From Polaromonas sp. AET17H-212 (lineage in GTDB: Bacteria; Pseudomonadota; Gammaproteobacteria; Burkholderiales; Burkholderiaceae_C), in assembly GCF_002379085.1 (NCBI RefSeq), contig NZ_NBZW01000027.1:1-62772 (forward strand): a stretch of 62,772 nucleotides of DNA, in the 5' to 3' direction. A program made the position numbers and the translations under genes. Position 1 is the stretch's first letter. Each line of letters starts with the position of its first letter. A model generated the notes under the pieces. It was not told the DNA's origin. It saw only the letters and a list, made by a program, of their open reading frames with translations, and searched no databases. Positions 34,035 through 43,146 of the stretch are shown here, piece by piece.

Positions 34035-34934
34035 CTATTGCGCCACAGACTTGCCACCACCAAGCGCTTCACTGAAGAAGTCGATGAAGGTCCTTAGCTT
34101 GGGTGTCATGTACTGCCGATTCGTGTAAACCGCATACAGCGTGAAAGGGGGCACCGTGTAGGTCGGCAGCACGCGCGCGAGGCGGCCCGCGGCCAGATCG
34201 TCGTCGACCGTCCATTCGGGGAGGAACGCCATGCCCATGCCGGCGTGCACCGCGTGATAGGTGAGCGTGCTGTCGTCCGAGCGCATCACAGCATGCAGCT
34301 TGATCCGCGCCTTGCCGGCAGGCCCTTGCATTTCGAGGCCATCGACGTTCACGTAGTTGGGTACCACGGCGCTGTACCTGGCCAGATCGGCGGGTCTGCG
34401 CGGAGAGCCTTCACGCTTCAGGTAGGCCGGGCTTGCGACCAGGTGGAACTGCACGGGACAAATCGGCCGTGCAATCAGCGCCGGCGACAGTTCGCGCGTG
34501 GCACGCAGTGCGAGGTCGTAGCCATCGGCCACCAGGTCGATCTTGCGGTTCTCCAGTCGCATGTCGACCAGCACCTCGGGATATGTGTTGCGGTAGGCCA
34601 CCAGTACGTCGGCGAAACGCCGGTTTGCACACCAGACGGGGGCGCTGATCTTGAGCTGTCCGCGTGGTGCCTGCGCGCTTTGCCGAAGCGCCGCTTCGGC
34701 GGCCTGCAGCGTGTCGAGCGCCTCGCAGCATTGTGCGTAGTACACCGCGCCGGCCTCCGTCAGGCTGAGCTTGCGGCTGGTCCGGTGCAGCAGCCTCGCA
34801 CCGAGGTCTCGTTCGAGCTGGGCGACATGCTTGCTCGCCATCGGTGCAGACAAGGTGAGGCGCGCTGCGGCTCGCGCAAAGCTGCCGGCTTCCACGACCT
34901 CCCTGAAGACGCGAAGGCTGGTCAGACGATCCAT
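34035..34934 (-). CDS. LysR-family transcriptional regulator
   Basis: A 299-residue LysR protein with an N-terminal winged helix (GSFARAAARLTLSAPMASKHVAQLE, about 17-41) and an effector-binding domain of the CrgA/DsdC-like proteobacterial group (LTSLRVFREVVEAGSF start). It converges on the rightward acyl-CoA operon and diverges from the CDGSH gene. The 188-base divergent gap contains A/T-rich stretches that could hold a LysR box, but none is unambiguous. Which operon it controls is unknown. Confidence 0.88.
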   Translation of the reverse strand: MDRLTSLRVFREVVEAGSFARAAARLTLSAPMASKHVAQLERDLGARLLHRTSRKLSLTEAGAVYYAQCCEALDTLQAAEAALRQSAQAPRGQLKISAPVWCANRRFADVLVAYRNTYPEVLVDMRLENRKIDLVADGYDLALRATRELSPALIARPICPVQFHLVASPAYLKREGSPRRPADLARYSAVVPNYVNVDGLEMQGPAGKARIKLHAVMRSDDSTLTYHAVHAGMGMAFLPEWTVDDDLAAGRLARVLPTYTVPPFTLYAVYTNRQYMTPKLRTFIDFFSEALGGGKSVAQ

Positions 34935-35123
34935 TTATGGTTTCTTGTGAGGAAATGATGTGTTAATTTTACAGCTATTGATTAACCGAAATGAAACATT
35001 AAGCTATTCCTCATGGTCAGTCCAGTAGACATCCAGTCTCAAAGAGGCAGCCCATAAACCGCGCTTTCGTTGATACCTTCAACCAATGCAGTACCACTTC
35101 TTAATCATCCTCAGGAGAGCAAC

Positions 35124-35363
35124 ATGAGCAAGCCGCATACCGCCGCCAGCACCCCGTTCGCAATTGATGTGGAAAAAGACAAGGATTACTACTGGTGTGC
35201 CTGCGGCCTCAGCAAGTCGCAGCCGTTCTGCGACGGCAGCCACAAGGGTGGCGAGTTCGTGCCGACCAAGTACAGCGCCGACGAAAGCAAGACCGTGTAT
35301 TTTTGCGGCTGCAAGCAGAGCAAGAACGGCGCGCTTTGCGACGGCACGCATAAAGGACTGTAA
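35124..35363 (+). CDS. CDGSH iron-sulfur domain protein
   Basis: A 79-residue protein with two tandem CDGSH-type motifs, CACGLSKSQPFCDGSH (about 30-45) and CGCKQSKNGALCDGTH (about 61-76). Each carries the three-Cys/one-His set that binds a 2Fe-2S cluster. The start at 35124 has AGGAGA upstream. Bacterial tandem CDGSH proteins are small soluble redox or cluster-transfer proteins. Nothing ties it specifically to the catabolic genes. Confidence 0.88.
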   Translation: MSKPHTAASTPFAIDVEKDKDYYWCACGLSKSQPFCDGSHKGGEFVPTKYSADESKTVYFCGCKQSKNGALCDGTHKGL

Positions 35364-35368
35364 GGCAA

Positions 35369-35519
35369 TGCTGAACAAGTTCTCAGCGCGTTCTGCATCC
35401 CCGCAACGGGCGGTCTGCGGCGTTGCAAATCCGCGCCATAGCTTGGGCTATGGCTGTGGTTTGCGCCTTGCATCCCATCCCGATGCGGGGCGCAGCCCAT
35501 CGCCAGGACTTATTCAGCA
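35369..35519. repeat. MITE-like 151-bp imperfect palindrome
   Basis: The ends are inverted repeats (TGCTGAACAAGT at 35369-35380; ACTTATTCAGCA at 35508-35519). The exact centre is a perfect hairpin, CCATAGC-TTGG-GCTATGG (35436-35453). The arms between also pair in part (GCGGCGTTGCAAAT against TTTGCGCCTTGCAT). It contains no gene and begins six bases after the CDGSH stop. It looks like a miniature inverted-repeat element or large REP-type repeat, and as RNA it would fold into a long hairpin that could also stop transcription. Confidence 0.65.
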
Positions 35520-35543
35520 TCGCCGTAAAAGCGGGGCGTACCC

Positions 35544-36365
35544 GTGAAAACGGAACGATTGCCGACCTACTTTATCTCGCACGGCGGCGGGCCCTGGCCG
35601 TACATGATGGCGCAGTCCAAGGGCATGTATGACCGTCTGGAGCAGTCCCTGCGGGATATGCCGCGCCAGCTCGGCGATCGACCGAAGGCCGTGCTCGTGA
35701 TCTCCGCACATTGGGAGGAGCGCGAGTTCACCGTGATGGCCGCCGCGCGGCCGCCCATGGTCTACGACTACTTTGGCTTCCCCGAACACACCTACCATGT
35801 CCAGTACCCGGCGCCGGGCCTGCCCACACTGGCCGGGCAGGTGCAGCAGCTGATCCAGGACGCGGGGTTCGCGGCGCGGCTCGATGCCCGGCGGGGTTTT
35901 GACCATGGCACCTTCGCGCCGCTGGTGGTGATGTACCCGCAGGCCGATGTGCCGGTCGTGCAACTGTCACTGCGCGCGGGCTACGACCCGGCGGCTCATC
36001 TGGCCGTCGGCCGTGCCCTGGCGCCGCTGCGCGAGCTGGGCGTGCTGATCGTCGGCAGCGGCCTGAGCTACCACAACCTGCGCCGCATGGGGCCGTCCGC
36101 TGCGGTGCCGTCAAAGCAATTCGACGACTGGCTGCAGCAGACCTTGATCACCACCGATTCGCACCAGCGTGCGCAGCGGCTGATCGACTGGCAAGACGCG
36201 CCGGTCGCCCGCGTGGCCCATCCGCAAGAAGACCATCTGCTGCCCTTGATGGTGGCGGTGGGTGCCGCCGGGCATGATGAAGCCGTGTGCGCGTACCACG
36301 AGGAAGGCTTCTTTGGCGGCGTGACCGTCTCCAGCTTCAGGTTCGGCCAAGAAGGCGTGGTCTAA
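35544..36365 (+). CDS. LigB/DODA-type extradiol ring-cleavage dioxygenase family protein
   Basis: A 273-residue protein of the 4,5-DOPA-dioxygenase (class III extradiol) family, starting at GTG. Metal-ligand candidates are His13 (ISHGGGP), the His of SAHWEER, GFDHGTF and HPQEDHLLPL. The latter pair is strongly conserved in the family. Members cleave catechol-type rings, but many have unknown substrates. No other ring-cleavage gene is nearby, so its link to the island is unclear. Confidence 0.85.
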   Translation: MKTERLPTYFISHGGGPWPYMMAQSKGMYDRLEQSLRDMPRQLGDRPKAVLVISAHWEEREFTVMAAARPPMVYDYFGFPEHTYHVQYPAPGLPTLAGQVQQLIQDAGFAARLDARRGFDHGTFAPLVVMYPQADVPVVQLSLRAGYDPAAHLAVGRALAPLRELGVLIVGSGLSYHNLRRMGPSAAVPSKQFDDWLQQTLITTDSHQRAQRLIDWQDAPVARVAHPQEDHLLPLMVAVGAAGHDEAVCAYHEEGFFGGVTVSSFRFGQEGVV

Positions 36366-36475
36366 GTGTCGGTGGCTTGCTGGGCCGGTAGGCGCCTGTC
36401 GCCGGGGGGTGTTTCCTGTAACCCACGCGGCAGGTGTGCAGCGACAAACGATGAAGCGCGAAGACGGAGAACCGC

Positions 36476-36943
36476 ATGACAAGTTATCTCAGCCATCAGC
36501 GCCGTGGCGCTCGCCCACAAACGACGCCAACCAACCCGCACACGCAGCTTGACCAGAATGCGCCGGTGGAACTGCAAGAGCTTGTTTTCGCGAAAGGGCA
36601 GTCCCTGGGCGGCGTGGAAATTGGCCCGAGCCAAGTGTCTGTTCCCGGAGCGCGCGCCTTTTATTTGCCGCGATGCGGATGCCAGTCCTTCGGGGCCTTC
36701 ATGTTCGGCAAGGAGTTTGCCCACATCCACCCGCCCAGTGACGGCAGCCTGCACATGACCTTGCCCCCCGACATGGTTCCCCAGGCCATCGAAAACGGCT
36801 GGGCGGAGTTGCATCCGCTGGCGGGTCAATACGGCCTGCCCGGAAACATCGTGATGGTCTATGGGCCGCGTGACGACGAGGAGCTGCAGGTGGTTTGCGA
36901 TTTGCTGACGGCGTCGCATGCTGCGGCGGCGTCAACGGCGTGA
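36476..36943 (+). CDS. DUF5519/luciferase-domain protein
   Basis: A 155-residue protein resembling the DUF5519 (luciferase-domain) family: FGKEFAHIHPPSDGSLHMTLP in the centre and AIENGWAELHPLAG downstream, with VYGPRDDEE near the end. Function is unknown in bacteria. A GGAGAA site precedes the ATG. Confidence 0.7.
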   Translation: MTSYLSHQRRGARPQTTPTNPHTQLDQNAPVELQELVFAKGQSLGGVEIGPSQVSVPGARAFYLPRCGCQSFGAFMFGKEFAHIHPPSDGSLHMTLPPDMVPQAIENGWAELHPLAGQYGLPGNIVMVYGPRDDEELQVVCDLLTASHAAAASTA

Positions 36944-36997
36944 AAAATCCGGTGACCGATCCTGCCCGTCAGGGCAGGGGGTGGCGCACAACCAGCC

Positions 36998-38968
36998 TCA
37001 AACTTTTGCAAGCTTGCCCTGCAACTCGGCCACCGCCTCCGGGTTGACCAGCGAAGACAGGTCGCCCGGATTGTCGCCCCGGTACACGGCCCGCACGACG
37101 CGGCGCATGATTTTCATGTTGCGGGTCTTGGGCAGGTCGCTGACCAGCAGCACCTGCCTGGGGCGGTAGGAGGCGCCCATGCCATGGACGACCGCCTGCG
37201 ACAGTTCGGCCTGCAGCGCCGCGTCCGCCGCCACGCCGGGCATCGGCACGCAGACGCAGACGATGGCCGAACCCTTGATCTCGTCGGGCACGCCGATCAC
37301 CGCGGCCTCCGACACCTTGCCGGTGCCGGTGAGCAGGGTTTCGATCTCCGACGGGCCGGTGCGCTTGCCCGAGACCTTGATCGTGTCGTCGCTGCGCCCG
37401 AGGATGTAGAAAAGGCCGTCCTCGTCGCGCATCGCGAAGTCGCCATGCACCCAGACGCCGGGAATGGTGCGCCAGTAGCTGTCGAGGTAGCGTTCGTCGT
37501 CGCGCCACAGGCTTTTGGTGAAGCCGATGTTGGGGTTGCGCAGCACCAGCTCGCCGACCTGGCCCGCACCGACCGGCTGGCCGCTGTCATCGACAATGTC
37601 GACCCCGACACCGAGCCCGCGCGCGCCGAACGAGCCCGGCCGCAAGGGGTGGTGCAGGGTGCCGGTGAAATTGCAGCCGCCCACCTCGGTGCCGCCGACA
37701 ATGTTGAGGAAGGGCAGACGTTCCTTGCAGACGTGCTTGAAGAACCAGCGCCAGGGCGCCTCGGTCCAGGCCTCGCCGCCGGAGCAGGTGATGCGCAGTG
37801 AGGACAGGTCGTAGCGCTCGACCTCTGCGTCGCCGTAGCGCATCAGGCTGCGGATCAGCGTGGGCGCGACACCCAGGTAGGTGACTTTGTGGTCCTGCAC
37901 CAGGCGCCAGAAGCGGCCCGTGTCGGGGTAGTCGGGCGTGCCCTCGGCCACCAGCAGGCTGCCGCCGAAATAGCTGGGAATGCAGGCGCACATGGCGCCC
38001 ACCATCCAGCCCATGTCGCTCATGAAAAAGAAGCGGTCGCTCGGTTTGAAGTCGGCGCAGATGTGCATGTCGCGCGTGACCATCGAGCCCAGGAAGCTGA
38101 CATGGGTCCAGACACAGCCCTTTGGCTTGCCGGTGGTGCCCGAGGTGTAGAGCAGCACGGCGGGCGCGTCGGCGGCCATCTCGGCGGTGGGCAGGTCGTC
38201 GGCTTGGCCGGCGACCAGGCTGGCCCAGTCGTGGTCGCGTCCCGGCGTCATCGGGCAGGGGGCCGCGTCGCCCAGGTGGCGCAGCACCACCACGTGCTGC
38301 ACGCTGGGAACCTCGCGCAATGCTTCGTCCAGCACCGACTTCATGACGCCGGGGCTGCCGCGCCGCCAGGTGCCGTCCACCGTCAGCACCGCCTTGGCTT
38401 CGCCATCGTTCAGGCGGGCCACGATGGGCTGCGGCCCGAAGCCGGAAAACAGCGGCATCAACACGGCGCCGATCTTCAACACGGCAAAAAACGCGACAAA
38501 GGTCTCCGGCAGGTTGGGCAGGTACAGGCCGACCCGGTCGCCCTGGCCGATACCCAGCGACTGCAAGGCCCCGGCCAGGCGACACACCTCGGCATCGAAC
38601 TCGCGGTAGCTCAGGCTCCTGCGGTTTTTCGGGTCTTCGCCTTCCCAGACCAAAAATGTCTGCTCCCACACCGGCGTGCCGCGGTGCCGGTCCAGGCAGT
38701 TCAGCACGATGTTGGTGGTGCCGCCGACACACCAGCGCGCCCACTCGATGCCGCGCGAGGTGTCGAGCATCTGCGTGTAGGGCTGGTAAAAGCGGAAGTC
38801 GCAGAACTCGAAGACTTCCCGCATCAGCCAGGCCGGATCGGCATCGGCACGAGGGCTCAGGCTCTCGAAGCTGGATTCGCCTACTGTGTGCAGGAATGCC
38901 GTGAGGTTTGATTGCGCAATCAGTTCAGGGGTAGGCACCCAATCAAACGGTTGTTTGGTAGAATTCAT
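36998..38968 (-). CDS. Acetoacetyl/acetyl-CoA-synthetase-like AMP-forming ligase
   Basis: A 656-residue ANL enzyme of the acetyl-CoA-synthetase size class. P-loop LLYTSGTTGKPKGCVWTH, A5 NIVGGTEVGGC, A8 LGRSDDTIKVSGKRTGPSEIE, and the catalytic lysine in KTRNMKIMRR. The N-terminal ACS cap (about 1-110) is present. It activates a short or branched acid. It is divergent from the nitroreductase, with little room between them. It is one of five ligases in the window. Confidence 0.85.
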   Translation of the reverse strand: MNSTKQPFDWVPTPELIAQSNLTAFLHTVGESSFESLSPRADADPAWLMREVFEFCDFRFYQPYTQMLDTSRGIEWARWCVGGTTNIVLNCLDRHRGTPVWEQTFLVWEGEDPKNRRSLSYREFDAEVCRLAGALQSLGIGQGDRVGLYLPNLPETFVAFFAVLKIGAVLMPLFSGFGPQPIVARLNDGEAKAVLTVDGTWRRGSPGVMKSVLDEALREVPSVQHVVVLRHLGDAAPCPMTPGRDHDWASLVAGQADDLPTAEMAADAPAVLLYTSGTTGKPKGCVWTHVSFLGSMVTRDMHICADFKPSDRFFFMSDMGWMVGAMCACIPSYFGGSLLVAEGTPDYPDTGRFWRLVQDHKVTYLGVAPTLIRSLMRYGDAEVERYDLSSLRITCSGGEAWTEAPWRWFFKHVCKERLPFLNIVGGTEVGGCNFTGTLHHPLRPGSFGARGLGVGVDIVDDSGQPVGAGQVGELVLRNPNIGFTKSLWRDDERYLDSYWRTIPGVWVHGDFAMRDEDGLFYILGRSDDTIKVSGKRTGPSEIETLLTGTGKVSEAAVIGVPDEIKGSAIVCVCVPMPGVAADAALQAELSQAVVHGMGASYRPRQVLLVSDLPKTRNMKIMRRVVRAVYRGDNPGDLSSLVNPEAVAELQGKLAKV

Positions 38969-39077
38969 GCCTGAATCCTATCCGAACGTCGTGTTGGAGT
39001 CCAGCGGCCCAGTCTCCGCGCATCGTTTCTTCTCCGTAACGCTACGCAGCCAGAAAGCACAGAAAGGCGGTCCATCC

Positions 39078-39749
39078 GTGCATGTCGATGAAGCGATCCG
39101 CAGCCGGAAATCGGTCAGGCGGTTTCTATCCACGTCAGTACCCACTTCGGTCGTGCAGCACATCCTGCGCGTGGCGGCGCGGGCTCCGAGTGGCAACAAT
39201 GTGCAGCCGTGGAAAGTGTATGCGGTGGCGGGTGAGGCCCGGCAGCGCCTGTGTGATGCCTTCATCGAGGCGGCTACGCACGAACCTGACCGGCATCAGC
39301 CCGAGTACGCGTATTACCCCACGACCTGGGTCGAGCCCTATCTGGAGCGCCGGCGTCGCTGCGGCTTCGGTCTGTATGCAACCCTGGGCATAGCCCGCAA
39401 TGATGCGGCGGCGCGTGAGCACCAGATGCTGCGCAACTACACGTTCTTCGACGCGCCAGTGGGCCTGCTCGTCACGCTCGACCGCCGCCTGAACACCGGC
39501 AGCTTCATGGATCTGGGCATGTTCATCCAGAACATTCTGGTGGCCGCCCGCGCGCAGGGCCTGCACACCTGTGCGCAGGCGGCGTTTGCCTGGTACCACA
39601 ATGTGGCGCGTGCTCAACTGCCTATCAGCGACCATGAAATTCTTGCCTGCGGCATCGCCCTCGGGCACGAGGATCTGTCGGCCCCGGAGAACGCTTTCAT
39701 CACCGAGCGTGCCGAGGTGGAGGCATTCGCCAGCTTTCACGGTTTCTGA
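39078..39749 (+). CDS. Nitroreductase-family flavoprotein
   Basis: A 223-residue protein starting at GTG 39078 (VHVDEAIRSRKSVRRF), preceded by AGAAAGG. This start gives the normal family length and leaves room for a divergent promoter. An ATG at 38967 would overlap the start of the neighbouring synthetase. Flavin-binding features are RSRKSVRRF, APSGNNVQPW and GIALGHED. NAD(P)H-dependent flavin reductase of unknown substrate. Confidence 0.85.
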   Translation: MHVDEAIRSRKSVRRFLSTSVPTSVVQHILRVAARAPSGNNVQPWKVYAVAGEARQRLCDAFIEAATHEPDRHQPEYAYYPTTWVEPYLERRRRCGFGLYATLGIARNDAAAREHQMLRNYTFFDAPVGLLVTLDRRLNTGSFMDLGMFIQNILVAARAQGLHTCAQAAFAWYHNVARAQLPISDHEILACGIALGHEDLSAPENAFITERAEVEAFASFHGF

Positions 39750-39826
39750 TTCCGCTTGCCGGGATTGCGCGCCAGCGGATGCGTCTTCCCTCTGCTCGGC
39801 AATACATTAAAAAGAGGAGACTGATC

Positions 39827-41464
39827 ATGATTCTGCACAGCACAGAGGCTTTGAAGCGCTACACCGAAAGCGGTCACTGGGGACGACGTACCCTGCTCGA
39901 TTTGCTGCGCGAGACGGCGGCCAAGGCGCCGGAGCGGCCAGCCGTGGTCGACCCGGCGGATCGGCCGGATCTCACCGGCACAGCGGCACAGAGCCTGAGT
40001 TATCGGGAGTTGTCGGCAGCGGTCGAGGCCATCGCGACCGGGCTGCTGGACATGGGCTTGCGCAAGGACGAGATCGTCGTCGTGCAATTGCCCAACGTCT
40101 GGGAACTGGTGGCCATGTTTCTCGCGGTCAGCCGTGCCGGGGGCGTGCTTTCGCCGATGCCGATTCAATGGCGCGACAATGAGTTCCAGAACGTCAAGAA
40201 ACTCACCGAGGCGCGCTTCTTTTTCGGGATGCGCGATTTCAAGGGCGCCGACCAACTGGCCATCGCCGAGAAAACCGGCTTTGTCGCGCTGCCGATCGAG
40301 CGCATCGCCGAGATGGCGCGCGGTGCGGCTGACATCGCCCGGCTCGACGCCATCGACGTCGACGCCAACGACATTTTCAGCCTGTGCTGGTCGTCCGGCA
40401 CCGAAGCCCTTTCCAAGGCTTGCCCGATGTCGCACAATAACTGGCTCTTCCAGATGAGCCTGATCCCGCAGACCGCCGGGCTGCACGAAGGGGACCGGGT
40501 GCTGGCGACCGCGCCGGTGGTCAACATGACCGGCGTGGCGACCTGGCTGGCCTCGCTGGCCATCGGGGGCACGACGCTCCTGCATCACCCGCTGAACATG
40601 CCGCTGCTGCTCAAGCAGTTGATGCACGACCAGGTCCACTTCACCCTGCTGGTGCCGGCCCTGCTGAACATGATTCTCAAGCTGCCCAACGTCGACCAGC
40701 TCGACTTTTCCGGCGTGCGTTGCATCGCCTCGGGTTCGGCGCAACCCTCGCGCTGGAGCATGGAGGAGTTCAAGCGGCGCTGGAACATCGAAATCCTGCA
40801 TGCCTGGGGGCAGACCGAAGGCACCGCGGTGTTTGCTGGCGCGCGGGACGTGCCCGACTTCGCCAAGCGGGCCGATCACTTTCCGTGGTGGGGTCTTCCG
40901 GACGTTGCGTGGCCCTCGGGCATACGCGGTGTCGAGATGAAGCTGCTCGACGAGGCCGACGCCGAATGCACGCAGCCGGGCCAGGTGGGCGAGCTGGTCT
41001 ACCGCGGGCCCAACGTGTTTGCCGGCTACTACCGGCGGCCGGACCTGGCGAAAAGCACGTTCACGCCTGACGGTTTTTGCCGCACCGGGGACTTCTTCAT
41101 CGTGCGCGACGCGCACCACATCGGGTTTTTCGACCGCAAGAAGGACATCATCATTCGCGGTGGCTACAACGTCAGCGCCGCCGAGGTCGAGAACCTGGTG
41201 CTGACCCATCCCGGCGTGCAGGAGGTGGCGGCGGTGGCGGTGCCCGACGAGATCATGGGCGAAAAGACCTGTATCTACGTCGTGCCCAAGGACAAGGCGC
41301 AGCCGCCGACGCTGGAGGATATTGTCGGCCACCTGAAGCAGATCGGCGTGGCGGCCTACAAGTTGCCCGAACACATCGAGTACCTTGACACCATCCCGCG
41401 CAACCCGGTGGGAAAGATTTTGAAGGCGCAGCTGCGACAACGTGTGCGTTCAGCGGCCGCCTGA
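39827..41464 (+). CDS. AMP-forming acyl-CoA synthetase with altered P-loop
   Basis: A 545-residue ANL ligase starting MILHSTEALK after an AGAGGAG site. The usual TSGTTGxPKG loop reads CWSSGTEALSKACPMSH, keeping the lysine but replacing the TG-P core. Other motifs are intact: WGQTEGTAVF, DGFCRTGDFF, FDRKKDIIIRGGYNVSAAEVE and PRNPVGKILKAQLR. It may still be active with changed ATP-loop flexibility. It is followed after 26 bases by the Ltp2-like/DUF35 pair, so it probably feeds the same pathway. Confidence 0.85.
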   Translation: MILHSTEALKRYTESGHWGRRTLLDLLRETAAKAPERPAVVDPADRPDLTGTAAQSLSYRELSAAVEAIATGLLDMGLRKDEIVVVQLPNVWELVAMFLAVSRAGGVLSPMPIQWRDNEFQNVKKLTEARFFFGMRDFKGADQLAIAEKTGFVALPIERIAEMARGAADIARLDAIDVDANDIFSLCWSSGTEALSKACPMSHNNWLFQMSLIPQTAGLHEGDRVLATAPVVNMTGVATWLASLAIGGTTLLHHPLNMPLLLKQLMHDQVHFTLLVPALLNMILKLPNVDQLDFSGVRCIASGSAQPSRWSMEEFKRRWNIEILHAWGQTEGTAVFAGARDVPDFAKRADHFPWWGLPDVAWPSGIRGVEMKLLDEADAECTQPGQVGELVYRGPNVFAGYYRRPDLAKSTFTPDGFCRTGDFFIVRDAHHIGFFDRKKDIIIRGGYNVSAAEVENLVLTHPGVQEVAAVAVPDEIMGEKTCIYVVPKDKAQPPTLEDIVGHLKQIGVAAYKLPEHIEYLDTIPRNPVGKILKAQLRQRVRSAAA

Positions 41465-41490
41465 ACCAACCCCAACCCCTGAACCCTGTT

Positions 41491-42693
41491 ATGGCAAACA
41501 TCAAATCCGCCCCCTCGACACATACGCTTCGGGGTAAAACAGCGATCATCGGCGCAGGCATTTCGGCCGTCGGCCGCGTGCCGGGCAAGAGCGCGCTCGC
41601 ACTGGCCGCCGACGCGGCAGGCAAGGCGCTGGCCGACGCCGGCATCGGCAAGCACCAGATCGATGGCGTGCTCTCAAGCTCCGCCTTTGCCTCTCCGTTC
41701 CACCGCTTCAGCGTGGCCTTCAGCGAGTACCTGGGCATCGAGCCCACGTTCTCCAACACGCTGCAGGTCTCGGGCGCCACCGCGGCGACCCTGTTCAACA
41801 TCGCCGCCGCGGCCATCGCCGGCGGCCTGGCCGAGACCATTCTGGTGGTGGGCGGCGACAGCCTGCTGACCGGCCTGTCGCCCGACCTGGCCCTGCGCTC
41901 GATGACCGAAAGCCGGGATCAGCAATACGAAATGCCCTTCGGCATTCCGGTGGCCAACACCTTCGCCATGACCGCGCATCGGCACATGAAAGAGTTCGGC
42001 ACCACGGCTGAGCAGTTCGCCCAGGTGGCGGTGATCCACCGCGACCATGCGCGGCGCACGCCGGGCGCGCAGATGACCGCGCCACTCACGGTCGACGACG
42101 TGCTGAACTCCGGCCTGGTGACAACCCCTTACCACAAGCTCGACTGCTCGCTCATCTCCGACGGCGGCGCGGCCTTCATCGTCACCTCGTCCGAGCGCGC
42201 CAGGGCACTGGGCATTGCCAAGCCGATCTACATCCTGGGCGGCGGCGAATGCTACACGCACGAGCACATCTTCCTGATGCCTTCGCTGACCACCACCGGC
42301 GCGGTGCAGTCGAGTGCCAAGGCCTACGCCATGGCCGGTTGCGGGCCGAAGGACATCGATGTGGCCGGGGTCTATGACTGCTTCACCGGCACGGTGATCA
42401 TGATGCTGGAGGACCTGGGCTTTTGCCCCAAGGGGGAAGGCGGGCGCTTCGTCCAGGACGGCCAGATCACCTACGGCGGCGCCATTCCCTGCAACACCCA
42501 TGGCGGCCTGCTGTCGTTCGCGCACTCGGGCATGCCGGGGGCGCTGTTTCATTTCTACGAGGTCGTCAACCAGTTGCGCGGAAGCTGCGGTGAACGCCAG
42601 GTTGCGGGCGCTGAACTCGGCCTGGTGCACAGCCTGGGTGCGGGCTTCGCGACCAACGCCACCACCATCCTGGGAACGGAGGCCGCGCTGTGA
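41491..42693 (+). CDS. Thiolase-fold lipid-transfer-type protein lacking the nucleophilic Cys (candidate retro-aldolase)
   Basis: A 400-residue thiolase-superfamily protein. The segment that normally carries the nucleophile (as in NNNCSTGST of the paralogue at 22248) is LQVSGATAATLFN, without cysteine. The C-terminal HPxGATG loop is replaced by NTHGGLLSFAHSGMPG. These changes, and the following DUF35 gene overlapping by four bases, are the hallmarks of Ltp2-type aldolases. Those cleave tertiary 3-hydroxyacyl-CoA to a ketone plus acetyl- or propionyl-CoA in steroid side-chain breakdown. Thiolytic activity is unlikely. The substrate is unknown. Confidence 0.8.
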   Translation: MANIKSAPSTHTLRGKTAIIGAGISAVGRVPGKSALALAADAAGKALADAGIGKHQIDGVLSSSAFASPFHRFSVAFSEYLGIEPTFSNTLQVSGATAATLFNIAAAAIAGGLAETILVVGGDSLLTGLSPDLALRSMTESRDQQYEMPFGIPVANTFAMTAHRHMKEFGTTAEQFAQVAVIHRDHARRTPGAQMTAPLTVDDVLNSGLVTTPYHKLDCSLISDGGAAFIVTSSERARALGIAKPIYILGGGECYTHEHIFLMPSLTTTGAVQSSAKAYAMAGCGPKDIDVAGVYDCFTGTVIMMLEDLGFCPKGEGGRFVQDGQITYGGAIPCNTHGGLLSFAHSGMPGALFHFYEVVNQLRGSCGERQVAGAELGLVHSLGAGFATNATTILGTEAAL

Positions 42694-43121
42694 TCAACCC
42701 GAAAGACGCTCACCTCAAGCCGCAGCCCATGCCGGATGCGGATTCGGAAGTTTATTGGCGCGGCATTCAGGAAGGCAAGTTGCTGCTGCAGCACTGCCTC
42801 GATTGCGGCCATGTGCAGCTCTACCAGCAGGCGATCTGCCGCGCGTGCGGCAGCGAACAGCTGGAGCACCGCGCCGCCAGCGGTCGCGCCAAGGTGCATT
42901 CGTTCAGCGTGGTGCATCGGGCGCCCGGCCCGGCCTTCAAGCAGGACACGCCTTATGCCGTGCTGCTGGTTGAGCTCGAAGAAGGCCCGCGGATGATCAG
43001 CTCCTTCGTCGGCGCGGACCCTGCGGTGGTCACCTTCGACATGGCGGTCGAGCTGGTTTGCGAGCCTGTCGGTGGCGGTGTGTCGCTGCCGCGATTCCGG
43101 GCGGCCGGACTTCAAGCGTGA
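42690..43121 (+). CDS. DUF35 OB-fold/zinc-ribbon partner of the thiolase-fold protein
   Basis: A 143-residue protein starting at GTG 42690, overlapping the thiolase-fold gene. It has an N-terminal helix (YWRGIQEGKLLLQHC), a rubredoxin-like zinc ribbon with two Cys pairs (CLDCG, CRACG), and a C-terminal OB-fold. In the Ltp2 system a DUF35 domain is required for aldolase assembly. The gene order here therefore predicts an obligate complex. Confidence 0.85.
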   Translation: MINPKDAHLKPQPMPDADSEVYWRGIQEGKLLLQHCLDCGHVQLYQQAICRACGSEQLEHRAASGRAKVHSFSVVHRAPGPAFKQDTPYAVLLVELEEGPRMISSFVGADPAVVTFDMAVELVCEPVGGGVSLPRFRAAGLQA

Positions 43122-43146
43122 AACAGCGTCTTCGTGCGCCTTCTGA

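Noticed and set aside
39737..41440. 567-codon open frame antisense to the acyl-CoA synthetase
   Set aside because: Low-complexity His/Arg/Gly-rich sequence typical of a shadow frame; the plus-strand ligase motifs are unambiguous.
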